Origin: Erythrobacter sanguineus | GTDB taxonomy: Bacteria > Pseudomonadota > Alphaproteobacteria > Sphingomonadales > Sphingomonadaceae | Assembly (NCBI GenBank): GCA_945878845.1 | Contig: CAMCUB010000019.1 | Location: forward strand, 1 to 61,548 | DNA: 61,548 bases | Direction: 5' to 3' | Shown here: one piece after another, positions 51,555-61,548 of the stretch | Numbering within the stretch: position 1 is the stretch's first letter | How the letters are laid out: each line of letters starts with the position of its first letter | The notes under the pieces: model-generated | Told to the model about the DNA's origin: nothing | Seen by the model: only the letters and a program-made list of their open reading frames with translations | Databases searched by the model: none | Made by a program: the position numbers and the translations under genes

Positions 51555-51572
51555 CGTCAAATTGTTTTGACA
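51555..51572 (-). promoter_or_regulatory. PpsR-like box and -35 of bchG
   Basis: Minus strand TGTCAAAACAATTTGACG: TGT-N12-ACG, one mismatch from TGT-N12-ACA. Its right end supplies TTGACG as -35, then 17 bp, then TAGCCT as -10, giving the same layout as the bchC promoter. The start lies 30 nt from the bchG ATG. Confidence 0.7.
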
Positions 51573-51774
51573 CCTTGAATCGGTCAAATCCCGATTTTCG
51601 CGTTCAAAATCGTAAACGTGTGTAAGCCATGTCACTTCGGGACATGTCAGACGGCTTGACAGTTAGACGATTTGGCCATGCGCTGCGCGCTGCACCGGGT
51701 TGGCGAAGGGTCGGATCAGGGGGGTGAATTGCGTGCCCCGGGCCAAGACCGGAAGCCGGGATTGCCCGCTGACT
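51573..51774. promoter_or_regulatory. ppsR-bchG intergenic region with extra palindromes
   Basis: Three further inverted repeats lie here: CGATTTT-N7-AAAATCG (51592-51612), CATGTC-N7-GACATG (51628-51646), and TGT-N11-ACA (51645-51661; TGTCAGACGGCTTGACA), one base short of a standard box. Extra PpsR sites or a ppsR 3' hairpin are both possible. No gene is evident. Confidence 0.5.
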
Positions 51775-53196
51775 TTACTCGCCGTCACCCGTCAGATTGC
51801 CGAGCCCATAGCGGTGGAGCTTGGAATAGAGGCTCTGGCGCGAAAGGCCGAGGATCTCGGCCGCCGAAGCGCGATTGTCCGAGGTGTAGCTCAAGGCCGC
51901 CTCGATGCAGAGCCGCTCGATCAGGTCAGTGCTCTCGCGCACGATGTCCTTCAGCGACATGCGCCCGACCAGTTCGGTGAGCTGTTCGACCGAGCGCGGC
52001 AGGTCCTGCTGACCCGGCGGCAGATCGCGCAGGCGGCGACCCACGGGGCGGATCACGAAGGCGTAGTAGCCATCCTCACCCGAGGTACGAACCGCCGACA
52101 ATTCAACGGGTTCGCCTTCGATATCGTGGCCGACGCGCAAGACGGTCGCGACATTGCGCGCGGCGCCATGCTGGTCGATCTGGCCTTCGATGAGGTCGAG
52201 ATCGATCCCCGGCCGGCCAATCGATTCCGACAGGTGCCGGCCGCGCAGCTGGTCGACGCTCGCGGCCTGAAGCATCTCGACGAAGGCCGCGTTGGCGGTG
52301 ACAATTTCGAGATTGCTGTCGGCCACCACGAAGGCGTCGGGCATCTGGTCAACCAGCGCGAGAACGGGGGAAAAGTCGCCCGCGGGACGATCGGTCGCGG
52401 GGACAAGGCGCACCAGCAGGAACTGGCCGCGATCCTGGGTAAAGCCGTTGACGCTCGCCATCACCTCGCGCTGGCCGCGCGCGATGCGGATGCGCGCTGG
52501 GCTGACCGTGTCGGAGACCAGCGCCGCGCCGACCAGCGCCTGCAACGCCTCCTGCGCGCTCTTGTCGATGAAGGTTGCAAGCTTCTTGCCCGGCAGCCCG
52601 CCGGGGCGCGCGCCGACCAGCACGTGCGCGGAGGGGTTCGCCTCGCGAATGCGCAGCGTGCCTGCCTCGACGATCATCACCGGCTCGGTCGACCGCTCGA
52701 ACAGCATGCGGTAGCGCGCCTCGAGCTGGCGCATCCTGAGATAGTCGCGCTCGAGCGATTGCTGGACCTGCAGCAGGCGCTGCTGGAGCTTGCCCGCTTC
52801 ACGCAGATCGCGCCCGAAAGCGATGCGATGTTCGCCCCCGTTGACGCTCAGGACAGCATAGCGGATCGGCACATCGCCATCGCGCGAGGGGTGATTGACC
52901 TGCCGCCAGTGCTGCACCTCGCCGCGCCGGGCGGCAGCAAGCATCTCCATGATTTTCGGGCGGGATTCGTCAGTGACAGTCTCGATCCAATTGCTGCCGA
53001 CGAAGCTGTTGAAGCTCGGAAACTCGCGCGGATCGAAGGCCGCATCGAGGATCGTTCCGGTATCGTCGAGCACCAGCGTGACATCGCCCGCAACCATCGC
53101 CAGCTTCATCGCCGCATCGGCATCGAGCGTGTTGAACAGCTCAGCCGCCTTCCCGAACGGGTGCTTGCCTTCGATCGAGTGTTTTCGGGTGAGCAT
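51775..53196 (-). CDS. ppsR: Photosynthesis repressor PpsR/CrtJ
   Basis: A 473-residue PAS-PAS regulator with a Fis-type helix-turn-helix (ASAAEILGLSRQSLYSKLHR) at the C-terminus. The N-terminal domain, a coiled region with many Glu, Gln and Arg (QQRLLQVQQSLERDYLRMRQ), and two PAS domains precede it. Only one cysteine is present in the whole protein, C430, just before the HTH (ERLCIEAALSYTSDNR); the second cysteine used for an intramolecular disulfide in Rhodobacter is missing. It should bind the TGT-N12-ACA boxes of this cluster. It follows ppaA by 12 nt. Confidence 0.94.
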   Translation of the reverse strand: MLTRKHSIEGKHPFGKAAELFNTLDADAAMKLAMVAGDVTLVLDDTGTILDAAFDPREFPSFNSFVGSNWIETVTDESRPKIMEMLAAARRGEVQHWRQVNHPSRDGDVPIRYAVLSVNGGEHRIAFGRDLREAGKLQQRLLQVQQSLERDYLRMRQLEARYRMLFERSTEPVMIVEAGTLRIREANPSAHVLVGARPGGLPGKKLATFIDKSAQEALQALVGAALVSDTVSPARIRIARGQREVMASVNGFTQDRGQFLLVRLVPATDRPAGDFSPVLALVDQMPDAFVVADSNLEIVTANAAFVEMLQAASVDQLRGRHLSESIGRPGIDLDLIEGQIDQHGAARNVATVLRVGHDIEGEPVELSAVRTSGEDGYYAFVIRPVGRRLRDLPPGQQDLPRSVEQLTELVGRMSLKDIVRESTDLIERLCIEAALSYTSDNRASAAEILGLSRQSLYSKLHRYGLGNLTGDGE

Positions 53197-53208
53197 CTGC
53201 TGTCGAAC

Positions 53209-54093
53209 CTACCGGAGGTTCAGATCACGGGCAGCAGCAGTCTTCACCAGGCCGTTCGCGAGTTCCAGCGCCGACAGCGCATCTGCTCCTGTGCCATCGG
53301 CCCCAACTTCCATCGCCATACCGGGGTTCTCGTTGATCATTCGCCCGCCGACAAGCACGATGATGTGGGGATTGGCGGAGACATTGCGCACCGCCTTGAT
53401 GAGATTGCTCAGCGCGGCGCTAGGGCAATCGCGGGCGAGCGTCAATCCGATGAGATCGAAGGGCTGGCGAGCGAGCCGGTCGAGCAATTCGCGGCGCTCG
53501 GGCTTGACCAGCGCCTCGCTGCGCCAACCGCCGCGGGCAAAGACCTCGTCGAGCATCAGCGTGCCGAAATTGTGGTGATCGCCGGGCATCGGCGAGAACA
53601 GCGCGCTGAAGGGCATCGCCATGCCAGCAAAGTCGACAGGCGAACGCGCCGCGACTTCGCGCATGACTTCCTGAAGGCGCCACAAACCCATTGTAACGTC
53701 GAGGAAGTCGCACTCGTCGCGCTCCCACATCTCGCCCAGCTTGCGGGCGGCGGGGGCGAGCAGATCGAGGCAGATGGTCTCGACACTGGCACCCTTGGCG
53801 ATGAAACCGTCGACCTCTTCGAGCAGGGCGGCCGCTTCGAGCCGCAGCGGCAGGAGCGCAAAGCGCGCGGCCTCGTCCGGGGTGATCGAGCGCAAGAGGC
53901 GGGATCGGTTGCGGGTCTCGGAGCCGTTATGCGCCATCAGAAGGCGCGGAATGATCTCGCTCTCGATGATGGTGTTGACCGAGTCGATCTGCTCCGGCTG
54001 GGGCGCTGCACGGCGGCGGACAGCTTCGAGCGGGGCGGTGATCACCCCGCGTAAGCCTGCGCCAAACATCCCCGATGCCTTGGACTCTCCCAT
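53209..54093 (-). CDS. ppaA: PpaA/AerR-type B12-dependent antirepressor
   Basis: A 294-residue regulator. About 150 residues of helical N-terminus end with LGEMWERDECDFLDVTMGLW; the C-terminal domain is the B12-binding type with the histidine loop PGDHHNFGTLMLDEVF, then FDLIGLTLARDCPSAAL and HIIVLVGGRMINENPGMAME. In Rhodobacter, AerR/PpaA binds cobalamin and counters CrtJ/PpsR. Co-transcribed with ppsR, it probably provides light or oxygen input. Confidence 0.92.
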   Translation of the reverse strand: MGESKASGMFGAGLRGVITAPLEAVRRRAAPQPEQIDSVNTIIESEIIPRLLMAHNGSETRNRSRLLRSITPDEAARFALLPLRLEAAALLEEVDGFIAKGASVETICLDLLAPAARKLGEMWERDECDFLDVTMGLWRLQEVMREVAARSPVDFAGMAMPFSALFSPMPGDHHNFGTLMLDEVFARGGWRSEALVKPERRELLDRLARQPFDLIGLTLARDCPSAALSNLIKAVRNVSANPHIIVLVGGRMINENPGMAMEVGADGTGADALSALELANGLVKTAAARDLNLR

Positions 54094-54264
54094 ACGTCAG
54101 ACCCTCCCAGGTCGTGCGGACAAACCTTCCGCAGGAGGTAGTGATCGCCCCTCCAGGCGACACTTGGCTCTGATCCCGAAAAGCCAGCGACTCCAATCTA
54201 CGCCTTTTTCACACGTGGCGCAAACGACCTTACCTATGATAGGCCAGTCGTCAACAAGCCTGAA

Positions 54265-54282
54265 CGTCCAATTTAGTTGACA
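54265..54282 (+). promoter_or_regulatory. PpsR-like box and -35 of bchF
   Basis: CGTCCAATTTAGTTGACA: one mismatch (CGT for TGT) from TGT-N12-ACA. The right half holds TTGACA as -35, with TAAACC 16 bp downstream as the best -10. It lies 54 nt before bchF in the 243-bp gap divergent from ppaA, so it may control both. Confidence 0.75.
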
Positions 54283-54336
54283 CTCGTTTTGGAAAGGGTA
54301 AACCTTCGAGTCTGAGAGAAAAGGCTAACGCATCAA

Positions 54337-56186
<1,850 letters not shown>

Positions 56187-56189
56187 GCG

Positions 56190-57770
56190 ATGCAACTGGC
56201 AGTCTGGACCTATGAAGGCCCCCCGCATGTCGGCGCAATGCGCGTGGCGACCGCGATGGAGAAGCTCCACTACGTGCTCCACGCACCGCAGGGCGACACT
56301 TACGCCGACCTGCTGTTCACGATGATCGAACGGCGCGGCAAACGCCCGCCGGTCACCTACACCACTTTCGAGGCGCGTGACCTCGGCAAGGACACTGCGC
56401 AGATCTTCCAGGATGCCGCGCGCGAGGCGGTCAAGCGGTTCAACCCGCAGGCGATCATCGTCGGCGCGTCGTGCACTGCCGAGCTGATCCAGGACGATCC
56501 GGCCGGTCTGTCCGAGGCGATGGGCCTCCCCTGCCCGGTGATCCCGCTCGAACTGCCGAGCTATCAGCGCAAGGAAAACTGGGGCGCGGCCGAGACCTTC
56601 TACCAGATCGTCCGCAACCTCGCCGACAAGTCGGTGGTGCGCGAGCCCCGCGAAGGCCGCCCGGCGCGCGCCAACATCCTTGGCCCCACGGCCCTGGGCT
56701 TCCGCCACCGCGATGATCTCGTCGAGATCCGCAAGATTCTTGCCCTGCTGGGTGTCGAGGTGAATCTCGTCGCCCCGCTGGGTGCCAGCCCGGAGGACAT
56801 TACCCGGATCGGCCAAGCCGATTTCAACATCGTCCTCTACCCTGAAATCGCAGATGAGGCCGCCCGCTGGCTCGAAAAGACTTTCGATCAGCCCGCAGTG
56901 CGGACCATCCCTATCGGCGTGGGAGCGACTCGCTCTTTCATTGCCGACGTCGCCGAGCTGGCAGGTGCAGATCCCACGCCTGCCCTCGGCGACACCTCTT
57001 CCCGGATGCCCTGGTGGTCACGGTCGGTCGATTCGACCTATCTGACCTCCAAGCGTGTCTTCATCTTCGGCGATGCGACCCACGCCGTCGCCGCCGCCCG
57101 GATCGCGCGTGAGGAGCTGGGCTTCGAGGTCTGCGGCCTCGGCTGCTATTCCCGCGAATTCGCCCGCGAAGTCCGCGCCGAGGCTGCTCGCTGCGGCATC
57201 GAGGCGTTGATCACCGACGATCACCTCGTAGTGGAAGATGCCATCGCGGCGGCCTGCCCCGAACTGGTGCTCGGCACGCAGATGGAGCGGCATATCGCCA
57301 AGCGCCTTGGGCTCCCTTGCGCGGTGATCTCGTCGCCCGTCCACGTGCAGGATTTCCCCGCGCGCCACTCGCCGCAGATGGGCTTCGAGGGCGCCAACGT
57401 GATCTTCGACACCTGGGTCCACCCGCTGGTGATGGGGCTCGAAGAACACCTCCTCACCATGTTCCGCGAGGACTTCGAATTCTCGGACGAGGCGGGCGCA
57501 TCGCACCATGCGGCGCACTCGCCGCGCAAGGCCGCAGCCGCAGACACCGTCTCGGAAGCCCCGGTTGCGGATATTCCGGCCCCGGCCCCGGCCATGGCGG
57601 ATGCCGACGCATCGCTCTGGACCGCCGAGGCCGAGCGCGAGCTCAAGAAGATCCCCTTCTTCGTGCGCGGCAAGGCCCGTCGCAACACCGAGAATTTCGC
57701 GGCTGCCGAAGGGCGCCGCCAGATCGATCTCGAAACGCTCTACGACGCGAAGGCGCATTATGCACGGTAG
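56190..57770 (+). CDS. bchB: Light-independent protochlorophyllide reductase subunit B
   Basis: A NifK-like DPOR subunit, 526 residues. [20 protein letters not shown] opens it, and D36 ([12 protein letters not shown]) is the unusual aspartate ligand of the [4Fe-4S] cluster. An Ala/Pro linker near residues 440-475 leads to a C-terminal domain ([20 protein letters not shown]). Its stop lies 11 bases inside bchH. Confidence 0.96.
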   Translation: MQLAVWTYEGPPHVGAMRVATAMEKLHYVLHAPQGDTYADLLFTMIERRGKRPPVTYTTFEARDLGKDTAQIFQDAAREAVKRFNPQAIIVGASCTAELIQDDPAGLSEAMGLPCPVIPLELPSYQRKENWGAAETFYQIVRNLADKSVVREPREGRPARANILGPTALGFRHRDDLVEIRKILALLGVEVNLVAPLGASPEDITRIGQADFNIVLYPEIADEAARWLEKTFDQPAVRTIPIGVGATRSFIADVAELAGADPTPALGDTSSRMPWWSRSVDSTYLTSKRVFIFGDATHAVAAARIAREELGFEVCGLGCYSREFAREVRAEAARCGIEALITDDHLVVEDAIAAACPELVLGTQMERHIAKRLGLPCAVISSPVHVQDFPARHSPQMGFEGANVIFDTWVHPLVMGLEEHLLTMFREDFEFSDEAGASHHAAHSPRKAAAADTVSEAPVADIPAPAPAMADADASLWTAEAERELKKIPFFVRGKARRNTENFAAAEGRRQIDLETLYDAKAHYAR

Positions 57771-60700
57771 TGTCGCCTCGGCCTCCTCGGTGGACCCCCG
57801 CGCGCCCGTCCGGGTCGTGATCGTCACGCTCGACAATCACCTCAAGGGTGCGGTCGACCGAGCCGAGGAAGCCTTGGCGCAAGAGGGCATCAACCTCTCG
57901 CTCCACGCCGCCAGCGAATGGGGCAGCAACGCCGACGATCTGGAAAGCGTCAAGTCCGCCATCGCCTCGGCCGACATTGTCATCGCGACGATGCTGTTCC
58001 TCGACGATCACATCCGCATGGTACTCCCCAGCCTCGAAGCACGGCGCGAGGAATGCGATGCGATGGTCTGCCTGATGAGCGCAGGCGAAGTGGTCAAGCT
58101 CACCAAGATGGGCGGCTACCGGATGGACGCGCCCGCCAAGGGGCCTCTTGCCCTGCTCAAGAAGCTGCGCGGCTCTTCGGGCAAGGACGGCAAGCCCAAC
58201 TCGGGCGCGGGGCAGATGAAGATGCTGCGCCGCCTGCCCAAGATCCTGCGCTTCATCCCCGGCACCGCACAGGACGTGCGGGCCTATTTCTTGACGCTGC
58301 AATATTGGCTGGCGGGCTCGGACGAGAACGTCGTCGCCATGGTGCGCGCGCTGATCGACCGTTATGCCGCTGGCGAGCGGATGTATCGCCGCGGCATCAC
58401 CAAGGCGGGGGCGCCGCTCGAATACCCCGAAACCGGGGTCTATCACCCAGCCACCCAGCAGCGCATTTCCGAAAGCCTGCGCCTGCTGCCCGCAAGCAAA
58501 GCGCGCGAGGGCACGGTGGGCCTGATCTTGCTGCGCTCCTACCTGCTGGGCCGCGACTGCGCGCATTATGACGGCGCAATCGCCGCCTTCGAAGCAGCGG
58601 GCCTGAAGGTCGTCCCGGTCTTCGCCGCCGGGCTCGATGCCCGCCCCGCGATTGAAAAATTCTTCATCGGCCCCGATGGCAAGCCGACGGTCGATGCGAT
58701 CGTCAACCTTACCGGCTTCAGCCTGGTCGGCGGCCCCGCCTATTCCGACGCCCACGCCGCGCGCGAGATTCTGGGCGGGCTCGACCTGCCCTACCTCGCC
58801 GCCCACGCGATCGAATTCCAGACCATCGAGGATTGGGCGCACCGCCCGCAGGGGCTGCTGCCGCTCGAATCCACCATGATGGTCGCCCTTCCCGAGCTTG
58901 ACGGCTCGACTGTCCCGCACGTTTTTGGCGGACGTGCGGGGCAGTCGGGAGCAGGTTGCACCGGCTGTGATCGCAAGTGCGCGCGCCCCGCCTCGCACAA
59001 GGCGCGCCCGATGCAGGCCTGCCCCGAACGCGCCGAGGCGCTGGCCGCCAAGACGCTCAAGCTGATCCAGCTGCGCCGCGCCGAGCGTGCCGCGCGCAAG
59101 CTCGCCATCGTCGTCTTCAACTTCCCGCCCAATGCCGGGGCGACCGGCACGGCCGCCTTCATGGGCGTTCACGAAAGCCTCTACGCCACCCTCCAGCGCC
59201 TCGCGGCCGAGGGCTATGAGGTCGACGTCCCCGAAAGCCTCGATGGGATGCGCACCGCCTTGCTCGAAGGCAACCGCGAGCGTTTCGGCACCGACGCCAA
59301 TGTCGCCCACCGCATCCCCGCCGACGAGCATGTCCGGCGCGAAAAGCATCTCGGCGAGATCGAAGCCGCCTGGGGCCCCGCCCCCGGCAAGCAGCTGTCG
59401 GACGGCGGGAACATCCTCGTCCAGGGCGCGCATTTCGGCAACGTCTTCGTCGGCGTCCAGCCCGGCTTCGGCTACGAAGGCGATCCGATGCGCCTGCTGT
59501 TCGAGGGCGCCTTCGCCCCGACCCACGCCTTCAGCGCCTTCTACCGCTATATCCGCGAGGATTTCGGTGCGCATGCGGTGCTCCATTTCGGCACCCACGG
59601 CGCGCTCGAATTCATGCCGGGCAAGCAGGCGGGCATGTCGGGCAAATGCTGGCCGGACCGGCTGATCGGCGACATCCCGAACTTCTACCTCTACGCTGCC
59701 AACAACCCTTCCGAAGGGATGCTGGCCAAGCGCCGCTCGGGCGCGACCCTCATCAGCTACCTGACACCGCCGCTCGCGCAGGCCGGGCTCTACAAGGGCC
59801 TGTCGGAGCTGAAGGCGAGTGTCGAGCGCTGGCGCGCCACCATCGACGATGCCGACCACGCGGGCGAGCGCGCCGACCTTGCGGCGATGATCGCCGACCA
59901 GTGCGATGCGCTCGACATCACCTATGCCGCAATCGGCGAACTGCCCGCGCGGCTTTACGAGATGGAGCAATCGCTCATCCCGCACGGCCTCCACATCTTC
60001 GGCCGCAACCCGCAAGGGGCCGAGCGCGAGGACATGCTCGACGCGATGATGGAAGCGGGCAGCCATGATGGCCCGACGCCCGATCGTGCCCGCCTTGCCG
60101 CGCTGCTCGATTCCTCGGACGAAATGGCCTCGCTGATCCACGCATTGGATGGCGGCTATGTCCAGCCGGCGCCGGGCGGCGATGTGGTGGTGAACCCCGA
60201 TGTGCTCCCGACCGGGCGCAACATCCACGGCTTTGACCCCTTCCTCATCCCCTCGCCCTTCGCCTGCCGGATGGGCAGCGAGCAGGCCGAGCAGCTGATC
60301 GCGCGCCACGTCAACGGCGGCCAGCCCTTCCCCGAAAGCATCGCGATGGTGCTGTGGGGCACCGACAACATGAAGTCCGAAGGCGTCCAGATCGCGCAGG
60401 CGATGACGCTGATGGGCGCACGCCCCCGCCGCGACACCTATGGGCGTCTGGCGGGCGCGGAGCTGATCCCACTCGAAGAGCTGGGCCGCCCCCGCATCGA
60501 TGTGGTGGTGACGCTCTCGGGCATCTTCCGCGATCTCCTGCCGATGCAGACCCGGATGCTCGCCGAAGCCGCGCTGCTCGCCAGCCAGGCCGAGGACGAG
60601 ACGACTGAGGCGAACTTCATCCGCAAGCACACGCTCGCACAGATGGAAAAGCACGGCTGCGATCTCGAAACCGCCGCCCTGCGCGTCTTCTCCAATGCCG

Positions 60701-61404
60701 AAGGGGCCTACGGCGCCAACGTCAACCAGATGATCGAGGGCGGCGTTTGGGCCGATCCCGATGAACTGGCCAACGCCTTCGAGAGCAACAAGGGCTTTGC
60801 CTACGGGGTCGGCGGCAAGCCGGTGCAGCAGCGCGAATTGCTCCAGAGCGCGCTCGGCACGGTCGATTTCACCTATCAGAACCTCGAGAGCATCGAGCTC
60901 GGCATCAACGACGTCGACCAATATGTCGATGGCCTCGGCGGCGTGACCCGCTCGGTCGCGCGGGCCAAGGGTGCCGAGACCCCGGTCTACATCCTCGATG
61001 CAACCCGCGGCACCACCAAGGTGCGCACCCTGTCCGAACAGATCAACCTCGAAGCGCGCACCCGCACGCTGAACCCCAAGTGGTTCGAAGGTCTGCTCGA
61101 GCATGGCTACGAGGGCGTCCGCCAGATCGAGGGCCATGTGACCAGCACGCTGGGCTGGTCGGCCACCACGGGGCAGGTCGCACCCTGGGTCTACCAGAAG
61201 ATTTCCGAGACCTTCGTGCTCGATGCCGACATGCGTCGGCGCCTGTCCGAACTCAATCCCAAGAGCGCAGGGCGCGTGGCCGGGCGCTTGCTCGAAGCCT
61301 GCGACCGCAATCTTTGGGCACCCGACGAAGCGACGCTCGCCGCCTTGCGCGAAGCCAATGACGAGCTGGAGGACCGCCTCGAAGGCGTGTTCCCGGCTGA
61401 ATGA
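57760..61404 (+). CDS. bchH: Magnesium chelatase subunit H
   Basis: The large porphyrin-binding subunit, 1214 residues. Blocks seen in order are [20 protein letters not shown] at the N-terminus, the Cys-rich [19 protein letters not shown] near residue 400, [20 protein letters not shown] near 615, and [20 protein letters not shown] towards the C-terminus. ATG 57760 is inside bchB by 11 bp; the frame extends further but over bchB. It works with BchI and BchD, encoded 29 kb away. Confidence 0.96.
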   Translation: MHGSVASASSVDPRAPVRVVIVTLDNHLKGAVDRAEEALAQEGINLSLHAASEWGSNADDLESVKSAIASADIVIATMLFLDDHIRMVLPSLEARREECDAMVCLMSAGEVVKLTKMGGYRMDAPAKGPLALLKKLRGSSGKDGKPNSGAGQMKMLRRLPKILRFIPGTAQDVRAYFLTLQYWLAGSDENVVAMVRALIDRYAAGERMYRRGITKAGAPLEYPETGVYHPATQQRISESLRLLPASKAREGTVGLILLRSYLLGRDCAHYDGAIAAFEAAGLKVVPVFAAGLDARPAIEKFFIGPDGKPTVDAIVNLTGFSLVGGPAYSDAHAAREILGGLDLPYLAAHAIEFQTIEDWAHRPQGLLPLESTMMVALPELDGSTVPHVFGGRAGQSGAGCTGCDRKCARPASHKARPMQACPERAEALAAKTLKLIQLRRAERAARKLAIVVFNFPPNAGATGTAAFMGVHESLYATLQRLAAEGYEVDVPESLDGMRTALLEGNRERFGTDANVAHRIPADEHVRREKHLGEIEAAWGPAPGKQLSDGGNILVQGAHFGNVFVGVQPGFGYEGDPMRLLFEGAFAPTHAFSAFYRYIREDFGAHAVLHFGTHGALEFMPGKQAGMSGKCWPDRLIGDIPNFYLYAANNPSEGMLAKRRSGATLISYLTPPLAQAGLYKGLSELKASVERWRATIDDADHAGERADLAAMIADQCDALDITYAAIGELPARLYEMEQSLIPHGLHIFGRNPQGAEREDMLDAMMEAGSHDGPTPDRARLAALLDSSDEMASLIHALDGGYVQPAPGGDVVVNPDVLPTGRNIHGFDPFLIPSPFACRMGSEQAEQLIARHVNGGQPFPESIAMVLWGTDNMKSEGVQIAQAMTLMGARPRRDTYGRLAGAELIPLEELGRPRIDVVVTLSGIFRDLLPMQTRMLAEAALLASQAEDETTEANFIRKHTLAQMEKHGCDLETAALRVFSNAEGAYGANVNQMIEGGVWADPDELANAFESNKGFAYGVGGKPVQQRELLQSALGTVDFTYQNLESIELGINDVDQYVDGLGGVTRSVARAKGAETPVYILDATRGTTKVRTLSEQINLEARTRTLNPKWFEGLLEHGYEGVRQIEGHVTSTLGWSATTGQVAPWVYQKISETFVLDADMRRRLSELNPKSAGRVAGRLLEACDRNLWAPDEATLAALREANDELEDRLEGVFPAE

Positions 61405-61420
61405 GAGAGGGATCTCCGAA

Positions 61421-61548
61421 ATGAACCTGCACAGCCCCTCATCCAGTTTCAACCCGCCCGACGGCGAAGGCTCGGTCCAGGTCGCGCTCGATCCGGCCGA
61501 CAAGATCAAGGGCGCCAAGGTCTTTGCGGTCTATGGCAAGGGCGGGAT
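61421..61548 (+). CDS. bchL: DPOR iron protein BchL, partial (3' end outside the window)
   Basis: The first 42 codons of the nitrogenase-Fe-like ATPase that supplies electrons to BchNB. The sequence ends in the start of the P-loop ([11 protein letters not shown]). ATG 61421 has AGAGAGGGATC upstream, 16 nt after bchH. Its place after bchFNBH is the standard bchFNBHL(M) order. Confidence 0.93.
   Translation, partial: MNLHSPSSSFNPPDGEGSVQVALDPADKIKGAKVFAVYGKGG

Noticed and set aside
57643..61518. 1291-codon minus-strand frame opposite bchH
   Set aside because: Extends over three real rightward genes, has no family motifs, and mirrors the codon bias of bchH.

Overview
The window is high-GC alphaproteobacterial DNA, most likely from an aerobic anoxygenic phototroph of the Sphingomonadales (Erythrobacteraceae type). 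Its right half is a photosynthesis gene cluster (PGC) of the kind found there: bchIDO, crtCDF-bchCXYZ-pufBALM, tspO-bchP-lhaA/pucC-bchG, ppsR-ppaA and bchFNBHL. No database was searched; assignments rest on recognised protein families, motifs and gene order.

Left flank (1-24.4 kb): a tRNA-Arg(UCU), a queuosine-precursor transporter, an overlapping polyphosphate pair (ppk1-ppx), and a compact chromosomal type IV secretion operon (virB1-B2-B3-B4-B6-B9-B10-B11) with no virB5, virB7, virB8 or virD4. A near-perfect Pho box (7-4-7 direct repeat) precedes virB1. Next come a TPR protein, a GTG-started surface lipoprotein with a Pro-Thr linker, a large TonB-dependent receptor, and a PhoB-like response regulator with a degenerate receiver domain. 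A lipid-type catabolic block follows (acyl-CoA dehydrogenase, small membrane protein, SDR, aldo/keto reductase), then two palindromic intergenic repeats and a ferredoxin-NADP reductase.

Middle (24.4-35.6 kb): an Fe(III) ABC transporter (fbpA, fbpC, fbpB) with a Fur-like operator; bchI-bchD-bchO plus a translationally coupled 51-residue membrane protein; the rRNA-modifying genes rluE and rlmJ; and an arsenic operon arsR-arsI-arsC-aqpS with its own promoter and operator. The arsenic genes lie inside the PGC, between bchIDO and crtCDF.

Right half (35.9-61.5 kb): crtD and crtC run leftward and overlap out of frame, and crtC has no ordinary start codon near its conserved N-terminus. crtF and bchCXYZ-pufBALM run rightward, ending at a strong terminator after pufM; no pufC follows. 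A leftward block ppaA-ppsR, then bchG-lhaA/pucC-bchP-tspO-orf84, faces the rightward bchFNBHL operon, which runs off the end within bchL. Four TGT-N12-ACA or one-mismatch boxes mark the crtD/crtF, bchC, bchG and bchF promoters. At three of them the right half-box doubles as the -35 element. PpsR (repressor) and PpaA (B12-binding antirepressor), both encoded here, are the obvious regulators. Together the genes cover Mg insertion, chlorin and bacteriochlorin reduction, esterification and phytyl reduction, spheroidene/spirilloxanthin-type carotenoid steps, and the LH1 and reaction-centre polypeptides.

The points most worth following are the Pho-box/degenerate-PhoB/T4SS/TonB-lipoprotein neighbourhood, the single-cysteine PpsR, the crtC start problem, the hairpins bracketing pufBA, and the arsenic insertion.
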